NCBI GenBank assembly: GCA_022539475.1
Contig: VCMS01000144.1
Location: 62,001-126,000 of the forward strand
DNA length: 64,000 bases
Direction of reading: 5' to 3'
Source: Gracilaria domingensis
Taxonomy: Eukaryota > Rhodophyta > Florideophyceae > Gracilariales > Gracilariaceae
Positions 24,949 through 35,711 of the stretch are shown here, piece after piece. Each line of letters opens with the position of its first letter. Within the stretch, counting starts at the first letter, position 1. A model generated the notes under the pieces. The model saw only the letters and a program-made list of their open reading frames with translations, did no database searches and was not told the origin of the DNA. Made by a program: the position numbers and the translations under genes.

Positions 24949-25612
24949 CCCCTTCTCGGGCGATGATGTAGGAAGAACCAGAACACAGGACGTGTGGAAA
25001 GTACCCCTCCCATGAGGGAACGCTAAGTATGGTACCCACTCAGGCTAACCGTCGTGAGCTCGCGCTTGCAACATTACACCCAGAAGCATGGGTGGCGCAT
25101 GGAACCCGCACATGCGGAAAATATCCAATTTTTTGGAGAGCCCGCGCGCCGCCGCCGCCCAAAGGGAGCAACCCGAGGTGCCAGCGTGGTGGCCACCGTT
25201 GCGCAAAGGCTCACCCCTGCTGGTGCCCCGTGGCACGCGCCACGCGCGCACCTCCACCGTCAACCAATAGCGTACCCCGATCTTGGGCGTTCCGCCTCCC
25301 CCCTGCAAAGGGAGTGCAGCGTGCAACGTTCACCGCCGTGCGCGTTCTCCCATGGAAACGGGAATGAAAGGGGGAAGAAGGAAGCAACCGTTGCCAGGTG
25401 TGACCATTTGGGAACATCCTGGAGGGTATATGGTAATACGAACGCCCCAGGCGTTGCAAGGAACCCACTTGGGTAGAATTTGGCCTCCAAAAGGTGAGGT
25501 TAGGACCAACCCGACACGACGGGTAGAGTGCTACTGCAACCCGCTGAGGGTGAAGGTTTGAAGCCTCTTCGCCGGCAAAAACCCATCGCTGGGACATTTA
25601 CCTTGTACTCCC

Positions 25613-25939
25613 ATGGAGGGAAAGTCTCAGAACACCAAGGAGACCGGTACTTACTCACAGGAGTTTGTGGTGGACCGTATCGTGAGCCACACTTATACTC
25701 CCGAGGGGATAATACTGTACCGGGTTCGGTGGTATGGTTACGCTCCTGAAGAGGACACGCAGGAACCCATTGAACACCTACCCAGGTCTAAAGTTCTTTC
25801 CTACCACCGCAGGACACGCACGGCTCTCCTTCAAACACTTGATAACGCCCAGGTGGGCTGGGGCGCAGCTAACGTACTGCTCCGCTGGAGGATTCGTGAG
25901 AAACCCAAGCATGGGTCTCGCAGGTACAGTCTCGAGTAG
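25613..25939 (+). pseudogene. Unit C chromodomain segment
   Basis: Third copy of the chromodomain-like segment (VVDRIVSH, RVRWYGY), with sequence as in units A and B. Retroelement fossil. Confidence 0.75.
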
Positions 25940-26221
25940 AGAGGATTAGAAGTTATAATCACCGGTTTACGGTTTACCAACACTACCGACTTACGGTTAC
26001 AATGACTCTTATGAGTGATGAAGGAAAATACTCTTACGAGTGACGAAGGAAGAAGATGAAGAAGAAGCTAGGAATCTTGGAATACGAGATGAAAAGGAAG
26101 ATCGGGAAGTGATGAAGGTCCCATGGAAGAGAGAGATGAAGCAGAAGATACCACTAATTGGTTTTACTTTTCTATCTCAAGTTATACTACACTATGCCCC
26201 GTAGAAGGGGTCTGAGCACCA

Positions 26222-28091
26222 TTAGCCACCCGTGGCGGGTTCGGCACCACCCATATTTCCCTGCTGGGAAGGAGCGCTGTTCGCGTACAACGCCGCCATT
26301 TGGTGAGGGTCCGTCATCCCAGGGGGAATAGTCGCTCCTAAGCCCACGAGGGCGTTCTTAAGGGCCTGCACCTGAGGAGGTAGCTGCACACCCTGTGAAG
26401 GTATGGCAATCTGCCACCCCATCGGGGCTGCCTGCCCACCACTTGGTCCCGCAGGAGCATCCTCGCCTACACCAGGCACTACCACCATTGGTTGGGCCGC
26501 ACTCGCTGGAGTTATGTCCTCAACGTCCAACGCTGGATCGTCCCGCCACATCGGGCACATAATCATCCGTGGATACAAACCCAGTGGGGTGTCCAGGCGG
26601 AATTGGTCGCTGTGTTCGCGAAAGCACCTCCGCATAGTGTCGGGTGATCATGTTACCCTCCCGTGGGTTGTAGTACACGAAGTTACCCGCTGTGGGATGC
26701 TGCCTACCAGGCGAATGGTCGTACTTGCGCACGTTACCCTGTCGCTCGGGTTGATTCTCCACCGGCACCTGGTTCCAATTGATCAACTCGACCGTTCCCA
26801 AGAGGGACCTAAGCTCATCCGCGTTGTTTTGTGGCCCCAGGGGTATCGACAAGTCCAAGCCACGCATGGCCATGATCAACCTCGGAGGTAAATACCACAA
26901 ACGGTGATGATCATAGACCTCCCAGAGGAAGTGCGCAGCTACGCGCGCCGCCCATTCGGCGAGAACGAATGACCAATACCCAGACTGCGGGTTCGCAATC
27001 TATTTGGACCCGATGTGATGGATACAGGGTGGAAGCTCGGCATAGAACCCACGGGGTACCTCAACCAGACTCCACCACGGAGGCAACGGAACATACCGGC
27101 CAGACTTGGCGTTGTTGCGAATACGCTCAATCTCCACGTTGGAGTATGGAACCAGAAACCCATGGCGGGTGCGTGCTTTGCGCTCAAACTTGACCCGCGG
27201 GTCGAACCGCTGCTGGGTGTCGTATCGGCTGATGTACTGGAACTCCGCTCAGAGGATAAGTCTCTCCCAACAGAGCATATACGGCTCCCAACGGGCGATT
27301 CCTCTAAAGGACTGTTCGGGGAACTCCGCCAACGCATCTCCGTATGAGATCTCACCGTATGTTCAGTAGAACGCCGGGTCAAACCCATAAGACGCGGGTA
27401 TCAAATGCTCGTTGCGAGTTCGCTCCGCGCCTTGGTAGGCCAACTTCGCCAAGCCCGCTCGGGCGCTGTCCAGGGATTCACCGCGAGATCGGTATAGAAG
27501 ATACGGCGGTATCGCAATGCGCCCACACCAGTTCTGGCATCGGACGAGTTCCACTGGAATCCCACTAGGGAGCTTGCCGTTCTCCACGTAGGAGTTGATG
27601 AGTGCATCATTCTTCACCGCATCGGGGTGGAACCACGGAGCCCGTGAGTAGATCAAACTATCCGTTTTCGGATCGCGCACTTGCAAAGACTCCTTTGAGA
27701 TCCACCCCTCGGGGGTCGCTGTCAGGAGCATCGCTTGCTGCGAATTCCACGCCACAGCGGCAGGAGATGGACCCTGTGTCGGGTGTGCGTGCACCGGAGC
27801 GTTCCCCTGAGGGAGCGGGGCCGAAAGGAACCCACCTACGTACTGCGAGTGTTGCTGTTGCCCAGCGGGGGCGAGCGCGTTGTTTTGCTGTCCGGTACCG
27901 GAGGAAGAAGGAGCTCCCCCGATGGGGTTGGTTGGAAACGGGTTCATCCCAGACGCGGAGGGAGAGACAACGACGGCTGATGTGTGAGACCTAGGAGGTG
28001 TAGTCTCTATGTGAGTTGATATCACCTCGATGGTGCGCTTTATGCGTGGAACCGGGATTTCGGTGATGTCCATCGCGGGATGCCCGCCCAT
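26222..28091 (-). pseudogene. Unit C antisense reading region (unknown function)
   Basis: Third copy of the minus-strand reading region opposite to gag-pol. It has the same composition and the same ordered middle stretch as in unit B, and its beginning lies about 65 bases from the LTR. Broken into about three pieces. Confidence 0.55.
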
Positions 28092-28155
28092 TTAAGACCT
28101 TTCCGTCTCGGCCTCGCGGCGTCACGACGGCGACTCCGGACTAAGGAGGGGGATA

Positions 28156-29734
28156 TGTGGAGCAAACCCGATTCTGAAGGTGTTTGACGAAGAAGCTCTT
28201 CATACGCATGTGTAGGAATGGGTGTGTTCACACATGTCTTGTTATGATTGTCGGATATTTTACTGGCCGCTGCCGCGGGTTGTCACGTGCACCACGTGTA
28301 TGGAACTGCTTAGGTGTGCCCTACATTATTTAATTTAGTTTAACTAATTTATCGGTTACGATATAAGAGGTGACCTCCCGGTGACCTCGAACCAAATTTA
28401 AAGCTCGAGAATTACAAAACTGAAAATTTTGCGCTTTTCTTGCAAACTTAACAGGGTGAGACTTTAAATTTCTTTTACTCCGCAGTTTAAATTTATTACT
28501 GTATACAAACAAAACAGTCTCATAGACATATTCTAGCTTCATTTGAAGTTTAAACCGGAATAGAGTTCCACTTCCATGTTCAAACGAAGTTGACATTAGT
28601 TATCAAACCCAACATAACACACATCATGATATGATGCATGATGTGTTAATGAAGACAATAATGTCATCAAGCGGTACTGTAATTCAGATATTTGAGATAA
28701 TGTGTCCCCAACGAAAGGGAGGTGTGCGCCGTTACGCTACAAGAGAAATTCTTACTGTGGAGCAAACCCGATTCTGGGGGTCTTTGACGAAGAAGCTCTT
28801 CATACATGAGCGATGCGCCCGTGCACGTGGCACTTGACATTATGAGGTGCATCCCCTATGGGAGTCTTCAACCGTTGGTTAATTTAATCTTAATTAGCAC
28901 CCGTAGGGGCGTGGATGTGCCAAGGGCCCTGGTCCGGCGTGGACACGTGGAGGTGGATGGCTAGTGCACAAGTGGAGCAATTTGGGGAATATTTTAGTTT
29001 GTCTTTATTTTCTGCACCCTGACAGTGGGGTTGCATACGTGTACCACCCGTACGGGTGAGCACTATTGTGATCGGTCACCCGGCCCTGCACCTGGGGTAC
29101 TTAGAGGTGCAGGGGCGGCTGAACACCACCTGATGGTAAAGCAACCAAGCCTCTCCTTCGAGAACTGCCATTCGGATCAGAGAGCACTTGAGACTCATCT
29201 TGAGTGTAGGCTCTAGGCGCTACTGCCCTTGCCGGTGTACTACTCCCCCCGGAGAGTCACCGTAGGAGTTATAAGTACGCGTACTCCCTTTGGGACGCCT
29301 AAGAAATCTGTATATACCGTGTGGTATTGACGTTCACTATTTCTATTAATTCCTGATTGCAGGACAGATCTCTGCCCCAGTATCGGGTTATTTCTTGCTC
29401 TTTCTCCCCGACGTCGGGCCTGTTGCCTGCGTGTGCACGGCCCGCGTCTCCTCTTTGGACCTATCTCTTTTCCCTTGTTTCTTGGGCTACGCCTCCTCCC
29501 AGAGCGTCTGGCTCACCCTTTTTTGGGTATTTCTCGCTTCCACACCGTTCTTTGCTGGTGATTCTCCTGGTTGTGGACTTTCTGCATTCACCTCTGTAGG
29601 TTATCCTCAGTACACTACTGGTCTTACACCCAGGTCCGGTGTCAACAGAGGCTCGTCCACCGAGTTACCATCCCCTAGGGAGCAGGACTTCGGACATCTT
29701 GTGCGTGTTTCACCCGTCCTGAATTTGCACTACA
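28156..29734 (+). repeat. LTR 3, right end of the array; mosaic of two LTR lineages
   Basis: It starts TGTGG like the others and ends CTACA, where CCACA is found in LTRs 1 and 2. The first kilobase or so (28156-29170) matches LTR 1 and LTR 2 by eye. From about 29171 to the end there are roughly 30 differences in 564 bases. The sharp change suggests a recombination junction inside the LTR. The flank after 29734 (CTTTC) would hold one target duplication, but its partner lies outside the window. Confidence 0.85.
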
Positions 29735-30118
29735 CTTTCAAAGGGTTGCTCTTACACTATAACATAATTCTGTGTTTTATGAAATGTTCGCATTCTTGCA
29801 AAGAGAACTAGAGCGTAAATGTGTTACATTTGTAGATTTCTATGCTTTTCCTGCACTTACCAGGAAGAACTTGATAAGGGCAACAGAAAATCAAATGTAG
29901 CAATCGAGAAGTAAGGCGTGGTTGATGCACAATATATGCGCAGTTGCTACGAGGCTGATGTTTTTTTAAATAAACCTGAATCGAGTGGCACAAGCGGTAT
30001 CCTTCTCGCAGTCGTAATCGTGTACACATAGTGCCACTCAGAAAGAACTCAAACACACACACAGAAACACGCTTTTACTGTGATGTTCCGGGCTGAAAAA
30101 GAACGGAATTGACAGTGT
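29735..30118. other. Flank between the array and the pogo element
   Basis: AT-rich sequence with no gene that I can recognise. It contains a short hairpin (GAGTGGCAC at 29983, GTGCCACTC at 30031) and a short CA run at about 30052-30062. It separates the chromovirus array from the left inverted repeat of the DNA transposon. Confidence 0.5.
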
Positions 30119-30136
30119 CAGGCTTAATTCTGTACA
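30119..30136 (+). repeat. Left terminal inverted repeat of the first pogo element
   Basis: CAGGCTTAATTCTGTACA, matching 37597-37614 in inverted orientation at 17 of 18 positions. It overlaps the possible end of the transposase reading frame at about 30122. Confidence 0.65.
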
Positions 30137-30352
30137 GCGACCGGTTCATTTTCTTTCGATCTACTACCGCTGGAGAGCCCCAGGAGGGCTTCGGCGGCAT
30201 AGCGGTTGCTGTCGACTGCCCCGAAAGCCTTTCGACGCCTAGCACCAATAGTATTGCGGCGAGACCAACGAGCAATAGGAACGTTCTCCAGCTCCTCCAA
30301 AGTCATCTCCTTACTGCCATTTGGTCTAACCGGGGGCCAGCTGGCGCCATAT
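30122..30352 (-). pseudogene. Possible C-terminal tail of the first pogo transposase
   Basis: On the far side of the inserted retroelement, a minus-strand open stretch of about 75 codons (basic, with LEELENVPIARWS and a Ser-rich end) runs exactly up to the inverted repeat. It is in a different phase from the part before the insertion. Either a second frameshift separates them or this is 3' untranslated sequence. The tight fit to the inverted repeat favours a real tail. Confidence 0.45.
30348..30352 (+). other. Target-site duplication, left copy (CATAT)
   Basis: CATAT directly before the 5' LTR start TGTAGCC, repeated exactly after the 3' LTR. Five bases is the usual length for Ty3/gypsy integration. 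Confidence 0.85.
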
Positions 30353-30614
30353 TGTAGCCATTTCGGGCAGACTGCAGCCCAAAATGGCTGCTTGGCGACC
30401 CAGCGAATGCCACCCACGAATCGCAGCCTACGCAGACTCATCGTGAGTAGCATTCGGGAGTAGTAGGACCGTTCAAAGTAGAGTAGTAGCATGCAGGCCT
30501 CCACCGCATTGCACGAGCGCAGCGGTACTTAAACCGCGCTTCATGGCCCTCTCAGTAAACCGAGGGCATCGAACCTCACATTCTTGACGCCAAACACTCG
30601 CGTAGTTCGCCACA
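30353..30614 (+). repeat. 5' LTR of the second Ty3/gypsy element (262 bases)
   Basis: Starts TGTAGCC and ends CGCCACA; 262 bases, matching the 3' LTR at all but about three positions. It contains GGTACTTAAACCGCG, the only TATA-like sequence I see (about 30523). Confidence 0.9.
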
Positions 30615-30670
30615 GTGATCACTGGCTTTTACTACTTACGTTCAAACACGCAACAACTTGTTCGATCACT

Positions 30671-33600
30671 ATGTCAGGAGCCTCGTCAAGCTCCGGCATC
30701 GCACATCATACGGATGAGTCGCAACAGAAGGTTACGTATACCGAACCGTCATTCGTATCAACCTCGATCAACCATCCGCGACTAACTCGCACAGATTCTG
30801 CTTCTATCAGAAAATTTCTGGTCTCATACGACCTGTACCGTAAGGAAATCACAGCACGAGCCCTTCAACTTGCCGTTGTAGACTCCACCACAACTGAACC
30901 AGTCCGTCCAGTGAACTTGGTTTACTGCTGCGATCCCGAATGGATTGAATCCATCATCGATTTGCTGCTAATCCCCGACCTTTCTGATGCTAGCATGCTT
31001 ACCGACGAGATGCTTCGCGATTTTCTCGAAACCCGAGCCGAAATGAAGAAAACGACCATCTCACTTTCTGCGTTGAACTCCCTCGTCGACAAGGAACTTC
31101 GAATGGACATGCACGATCCGAGTGCTTCCATGCGCATGGAAAATTTGTTCGCTTCTTACTTATCATTACTTCGTAGAAACGGGCTGAAGTGGGTGACGAC
31201 TACTCGCCCCAAGATTGCAATCGGACATGTGGTCTCCGCCGTACGTCCAAAGTGGTTTCGGCAGAAACTAGAGTCTAACATTGCGTTCTCCCATTCCGAA
31301 CTTAAAGCTGATTTCAACGGTTTCTTCAAACACGCAATGAAACTCTCTCAATCATTTGAAGACATTGATAACGGTCCCGCGCCGACAAACCGTTTTCGTA
31401 AAGGTAATGGACCGGACAAATCATCTCAAGGGCACAAAGCTAACCCCGCGGCGGCTTCAACCGACGACACCAAGAAACCACGCTCCCGAAGACCTCCACC
31501 ACCATGCCCACATCCTCCATGTAAGGCAGAAGGAGAACGGCACTGGGTCGATGATTGTGAAAGAGCTACTGAGGAAGAGAAGCGAGAAATGTTGGCTGTT
31601 CTGGCCGCCAAAAAAGCTGCTGACGGCCCCAGCAAATCAACTCGCAGCCAGAGGAACAAATCCAGCAAACGAGATTCGTCGTCAATCAGCAGAGGCACAG
31701 TTAATCGTATTCGACCTCAAACGAAGGGCAACACCCCGTCCTGTCTCATCACCGTGTCTGACGGAAGCACCGCGCTTGACGGCACTGGCCGATGTGATGA
31801 CGGGAGCGATGACAGTATTGTGTCCCCCATTCTCGCGGAAAAAGCTGCTCTCAGAGGAATCGGGAAAATATCCGCAATCAAGAAGACTTTCTTGTCAGTC
31901 GCGCTGAAGTCCGGGTCCGAGCCCCAAAGTTTTTCTTTCTCAAGATCTTGGACAGCACCGCGAACCGTTCTCCATCTCGCGTCGGGTAGCTTGGCGTTGG
32001 TCAACATCACCTATTTGGTCGCGGACAACGACCTCGCCTGCGAAGAACTCTTGATTGGGCGCCCTGTACTACGCCATCTACGCGTCGACACTGAAACCTT
32101 ACTGGACAACAACCGCTTCGCCCTCAATGGGGCGGACTGCTCCGATGTTGGGAATCCTACAGTAGATTCCGCAAGCGGCTACGTCAGCCGCCTCATGATA
32201 GCACGGCTGCGGAACACCTCCGAATGGCAAGAGGAACCCCGAAACCCTCGGCCTCCCTCGAATCGCCCGCGTGCCAACTATCATGTCGCAAGGCAGGAAC
32301 AAGACCCTTTCCCAGATCCTTCGATGCTCGACCACATTGATCGCAATCAGCACGTTGACATCGAAAGCGCAGTGAACGAAATGGTAGCAAGCGCACGACG
32401 TAATGGGCTCAGCGAAGAACTTGTAACAAGACTGCGAGCAATTCTCGACAAAAACATGGACGTATTTCGCGTGTCTCTCTCCGCCGGCCCATGCGCCAAA
32501 ATTCGTCCCCTCAAGCTCGAGTTAACGCCAGATGCCAAACCCATTCGCGTCAGGCTTCGGAATTATTCCCAAGACCAGCGTAAGTTTCTCGAGAACTTTG
32601 TGAACGATCTTGTTAGAACCGGAATGGCGTATCCCAACCCAACCTCCCCATGGGCCAGCGCCCCTCTGATTGTCCCCAAGCCTGGTCCAGCTCGTTTCAG
32701 ATTCACCGTCGACCTCCGTCCTGTTAACAAGTTCACCGTTCGACACCAGTTTCCCATGCCAAACATCGAGCACGAACTAACAAAACTCGCAGGCTCCAAA
32801 TGTTTTGCATCGTTTGACCTTTCACATGGGTACTGGCAGTTCCCCCTCCATGAAGATTCCCAAGCACTCCAGTCCTTCATTACACCGGATGGAATCTTCT
32901 CTCCTACCCGCGTACTACATGAAACCACCAATGCAACAACACATTTGCAGTCGGTCCTCGCTGAGATCTTCCCGAAGGAGCTCTGCCGAAAGCTTCTGTA
33001 CTGGCTCGACGACATTCTCTTACATAGCAGAAGCCCAGAGGAACTCCTCCACGGAATCGAGATGCTGTTACAACTTTGTCAGCAGTACAATATCCGGCTG
33101 CACCCCGCGAAATGCATTCTGTTCGCGCCATCCATCCGATGGTGCGGACGAATAATCTCCGCATCCGGCATCAAGTACGATCCGCGACAGCTTGAGGGTC
33201 TTCTACGCATGGAACCACCCTCCAACGGGGCACATCTGCAGCAGTTTTTGTGCGCGATGCAGTGGGTAAAGATGAGCATCCCCAACTTTTCGAAACTCGT
33301 CTCCCCATTGAATGATTTCCTGGAAAAGGTCTACACCAAGGCCGGAAAGCGCACGAAGGCTGCAGTAGCGCGAGTGGACCTCACCCAACTTGGCTGGTCC
33401 GATCTAGAGACGACATCGTTTCGCGATTGCAAGGACGCCCTGGCCAACAGCGTCACTCTCGCTCATCGAGATGAAACCCAACGACTCTGCGTCTACACGG
33501 ATGCATCAGACAACATATGGTCCGGAATCATCACTCAAGTACCATTTGAAGACCTCGGCAAGCCTTACGATCAGCAACGCCACACCTCTCTCGCGTTCTG

Positions 33601-35434
33601 CTCTGGTTTCTTTAACGCCACTCAGCTAGGCTGGTCGGTCATGGAGAAAGAAGCTTTTGCAATCCTGGCCACATTAGAAAGAATGCATTGGATGGTAGCT
33701 ACGTCAGCTGGTTTCGATCTCTTTACAGACCACAACAATCTCATTTTCATATTTGATCCACTTTCAATCATCCCTGACCTGAGTCTGCCCTCGGTTCGGA
33801 AAGTCCTTCGATGGGCCGTGCGCATAAGCATTTACAACTACATATGCTTTCAAATCAAGGGAATCGAGAACCTGTGGGCAGACCTGCTCACAAGATGGGC
33901 CGCTCCCCCTACCGTACGTCGCCTGGTGAACATCCCGCCGCTGTTGTCAACCTCTTCCGAAGCGTTTTGCTGGCCGAAGCCGGCCGAAGTTCTTGACAGA
34001 CAGTCCGAACACGAAACAGCTCGCCCAGATGATGTAACTAAGCGCGACGGTCTATGGAGATTTTCCAATGGAGCTGTTTGGATCCCAGACTCTGAGGAGG
34101 ATATGCAACTCCGTCTATGCGTCATCGCGCACAATGGACCGTCTGGGCATCGCGGCAGAATAGCGACGCTGAAAACGCTCCGAAAGCAGTTCTTATGGAG
34201 CACCCAGCAAGAAGACATCAGAAGCTTTGTACGCGCATGCATACACTGCATCTCTAACACTGGAGGAGAGAAAGTTCCTCGCCCGTTCGCCCCGGCAGTC
34301 CACGGCACTGCGCCAAATGATCTCTTACAGTTCGACTTCCTTGACATCGGTCCAAGTCGCAACGGCGAGCGGTACGTTCTCATGTTACGCGATGACCATT
34401 CTGACTATAAGTGGTTGTTCGCGTTTGCAAGTACAGCAGCAGAGAATTCCGCACAGGCACTCGTGGATTGGTGCGCGGCCTTTGCTGTTCCGAATGGCCT
34501 AATGTCCGACGGCCCAACGCATTTCCGAAACGAGACCATACGTCTTCTCTCGAAAGCACTGCGGGTACCTCATCACTTCACGCTACCTTACACACCCTAG
34601 AGTAATGGAGCAGTAGAGCGTTTGGGTAAAGAAGTTCTGCGCACCTTTCGGGCATTGACGTCGGAGCTACAAATGGATTTTAACGAATGGACTGACCTCC
34701 TTCCGATCGTCCAGAGCGCCCTAAACAATTCACCTTCTCCGCACAGAGCTAACATAGCCCCCGTAACCGCCTTTCTCGGCATGCAGCCATCACCACCCAT
34801 CTCATCCTTCCTGCGCTCTTCCAATCGCAAAACTCTGACAATCTCAGCTGTCTGTCGCGAGCGCTGCATCAACATGCAGGAATTGAAAACGGCATGCGCC
34901 GCGCTACACCCTTTGGTACAGAAAACACTGCAGCGCAATAGAGAGAAGTCGCGGGCTAAGGCCTCAACGGGAAAGTTACCTAACTTTGTCGAGGGCGACT
35001 TTGTTCTTGTAGCCAGGGAAGAATTTTATGCCGGCGAGAAGCTAGCACTGCGGTGGCGCGGGCCTCGTCGAATCTTGAAGGCTCTATCCGATCATGTTTT
35101 TCAAGTCGAAGACCTACGCACTGGAATAATCGAGAATATACATGCCTGCCGTCTGAAGTACTATCGCGACAGCTCGTTAGACACGGAGGCGATTATGTCA
35201 CATGTCGTATCGTCAGAAACTGGCATGCCTGTCTCACGCTTGATGAAGCTCTCAGAAACCGAGGATGGTCTCATGGTACAAGTCAGGTGGAAAGGTCTCA
35301 GTCCAAACGAAGACACATTGGAATCTCTGCAGCGCATACATCAGGACGTCCCGCTCATGCTCACTCGACTTCTCAACCGGAAAAACACCCCACTGACTCT
35401 CGCAGCCAAAGCTCGTTTGCAACTCGGTCTTTGA
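30671..35434 (+). pseudogene. gag-pol of the second Ty3/gypsy element (nearly whole)
   Basis: The first in-frame ATG after the LTR is at 30671. Order of parts: helical gag (to about 31,400), a Cys/His cluster (CPHPPCKAEGERHWVDDC at about 31,504-31,557), a protease with a divergent Asp loop and IGRPVLRHL (about 31,740-32,100), reverse transcriptase (about 32,540-33,180) with FASFDLSHGYWQFPL and the catalytic YWLDDILLHS, RNase H (YTDASDN at about 33,500, LFTDHNN), and integrase with an H-C zinc region and D,D,E-type core (about 34,100-34,760). A GPR-like module and a chromodomain-like tail (VQVRWKGLSPNEDTLESL, about 35,280) follow. About one break. Gag and pol share one frame, as in several Ty3/gypsy lineages. 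Confidence 0.85.
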
Positions 35435-35444
35435 AAGAAGGGAG
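35433..35444 (+). other. Polypurine tract of the second Ty3/gypsy element
   Basis: GAAAGAAGGGAG directly before the 3' LTR, as expected for the plus-strand primer. Confidence 0.8.
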
Positions 35445-35706
35445 TGTAGCCATTTCGGGCAGACTGCAGCCTAAAATGGCTGCTTGGCGACCCAGCGAAT
35501 GCCACCCACGAATCGCAGCCTACGCAGACTCATCGTGAGTAGCATTCGGGAGTAGTAGGACCTTTCAAAGTAGAGTAGTAGCATGCAGGCCTCCACCGCA
35601 TTGCACGAGCGCAGCGGTACTTAAACCGCGCTTCATGGCCCTCTCAGTAAACCGAGGGCATCGAACCTCACATTCTTGACGCCGAACACTCGCGTAGTTC
35701 GCCACA
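35445..35706 (+). repeat. 3' LTR of the second Ty3/gypsy element (262 bases)
   Basis: Same length and termini as the 5' LTR, followed by the second CATAT at 35707-35711. Confidence 0.9.
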
Positions 35707-35711
35707 CATAT
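35707..35711 (+). other. Target-site duplication, right copy (CATAT)
   Basis: Exact copy of 30348-30352, directly after the 3' LTR and within the transposase reading frame of the host transposon. Confidence 0.85.

Larger units (their letters stand above)
18140..28155 (+). mobile_element. Unit C internal region, complete (10.0 kb)
   Basis: Third copy of the internal region, bounded by LTR 2 and LTR 3, with the same parts in the same order as unit B. Only a handful of small differences from unit B are visible. Broken, about ten breaks on the sense strand. Confidence 0.88.
1..29734 (+). mobile_element. Tandem array of a Ty3/gypsy chromovirus-like LTR retroelement (3 units, shared LTRs)
   Basis: The same roughly 11.59-kb unit recurs head to tail. 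LTR starts lie at 4969, 16559 and 28156, with only one LTR between neighbouring internal regions. The first unit enters from the left edge of the window and the last LTR ends the array at 29734, where single-copy-like sequence begins. Family assignment rests on the domain order gag, protease, reverse transcriptase, RNase H, integrase, chromodomain, which is that of Ty3/gypsy chromoviruses. All units look broken, with about ten breaks in the sense coding region, and appear to share the same state. Copies B and C are almost identical by eye, so the duplication is recent even though the parent was already a fossil. Confidence 0.9.
30353..35706 (+). mobile_element. Second Ty3/gypsy element, small LTRs, inserted in the pogo transposon (5354 bases)
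   Basis: Both LTRs (262 bases), target duplication, polypurine tract and a long gag-pol frame are present. The two LTRs differ at about three positions, so the insertion is young. The element looks nearly whole, with about one break in gag-pol. A chromodomain-like C-terminus places it in or near the chromoviruses, but it is unlike the array element: LTRs six times shorter, gag and pol in one frame, no antisense region. Confidence 0.9.
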
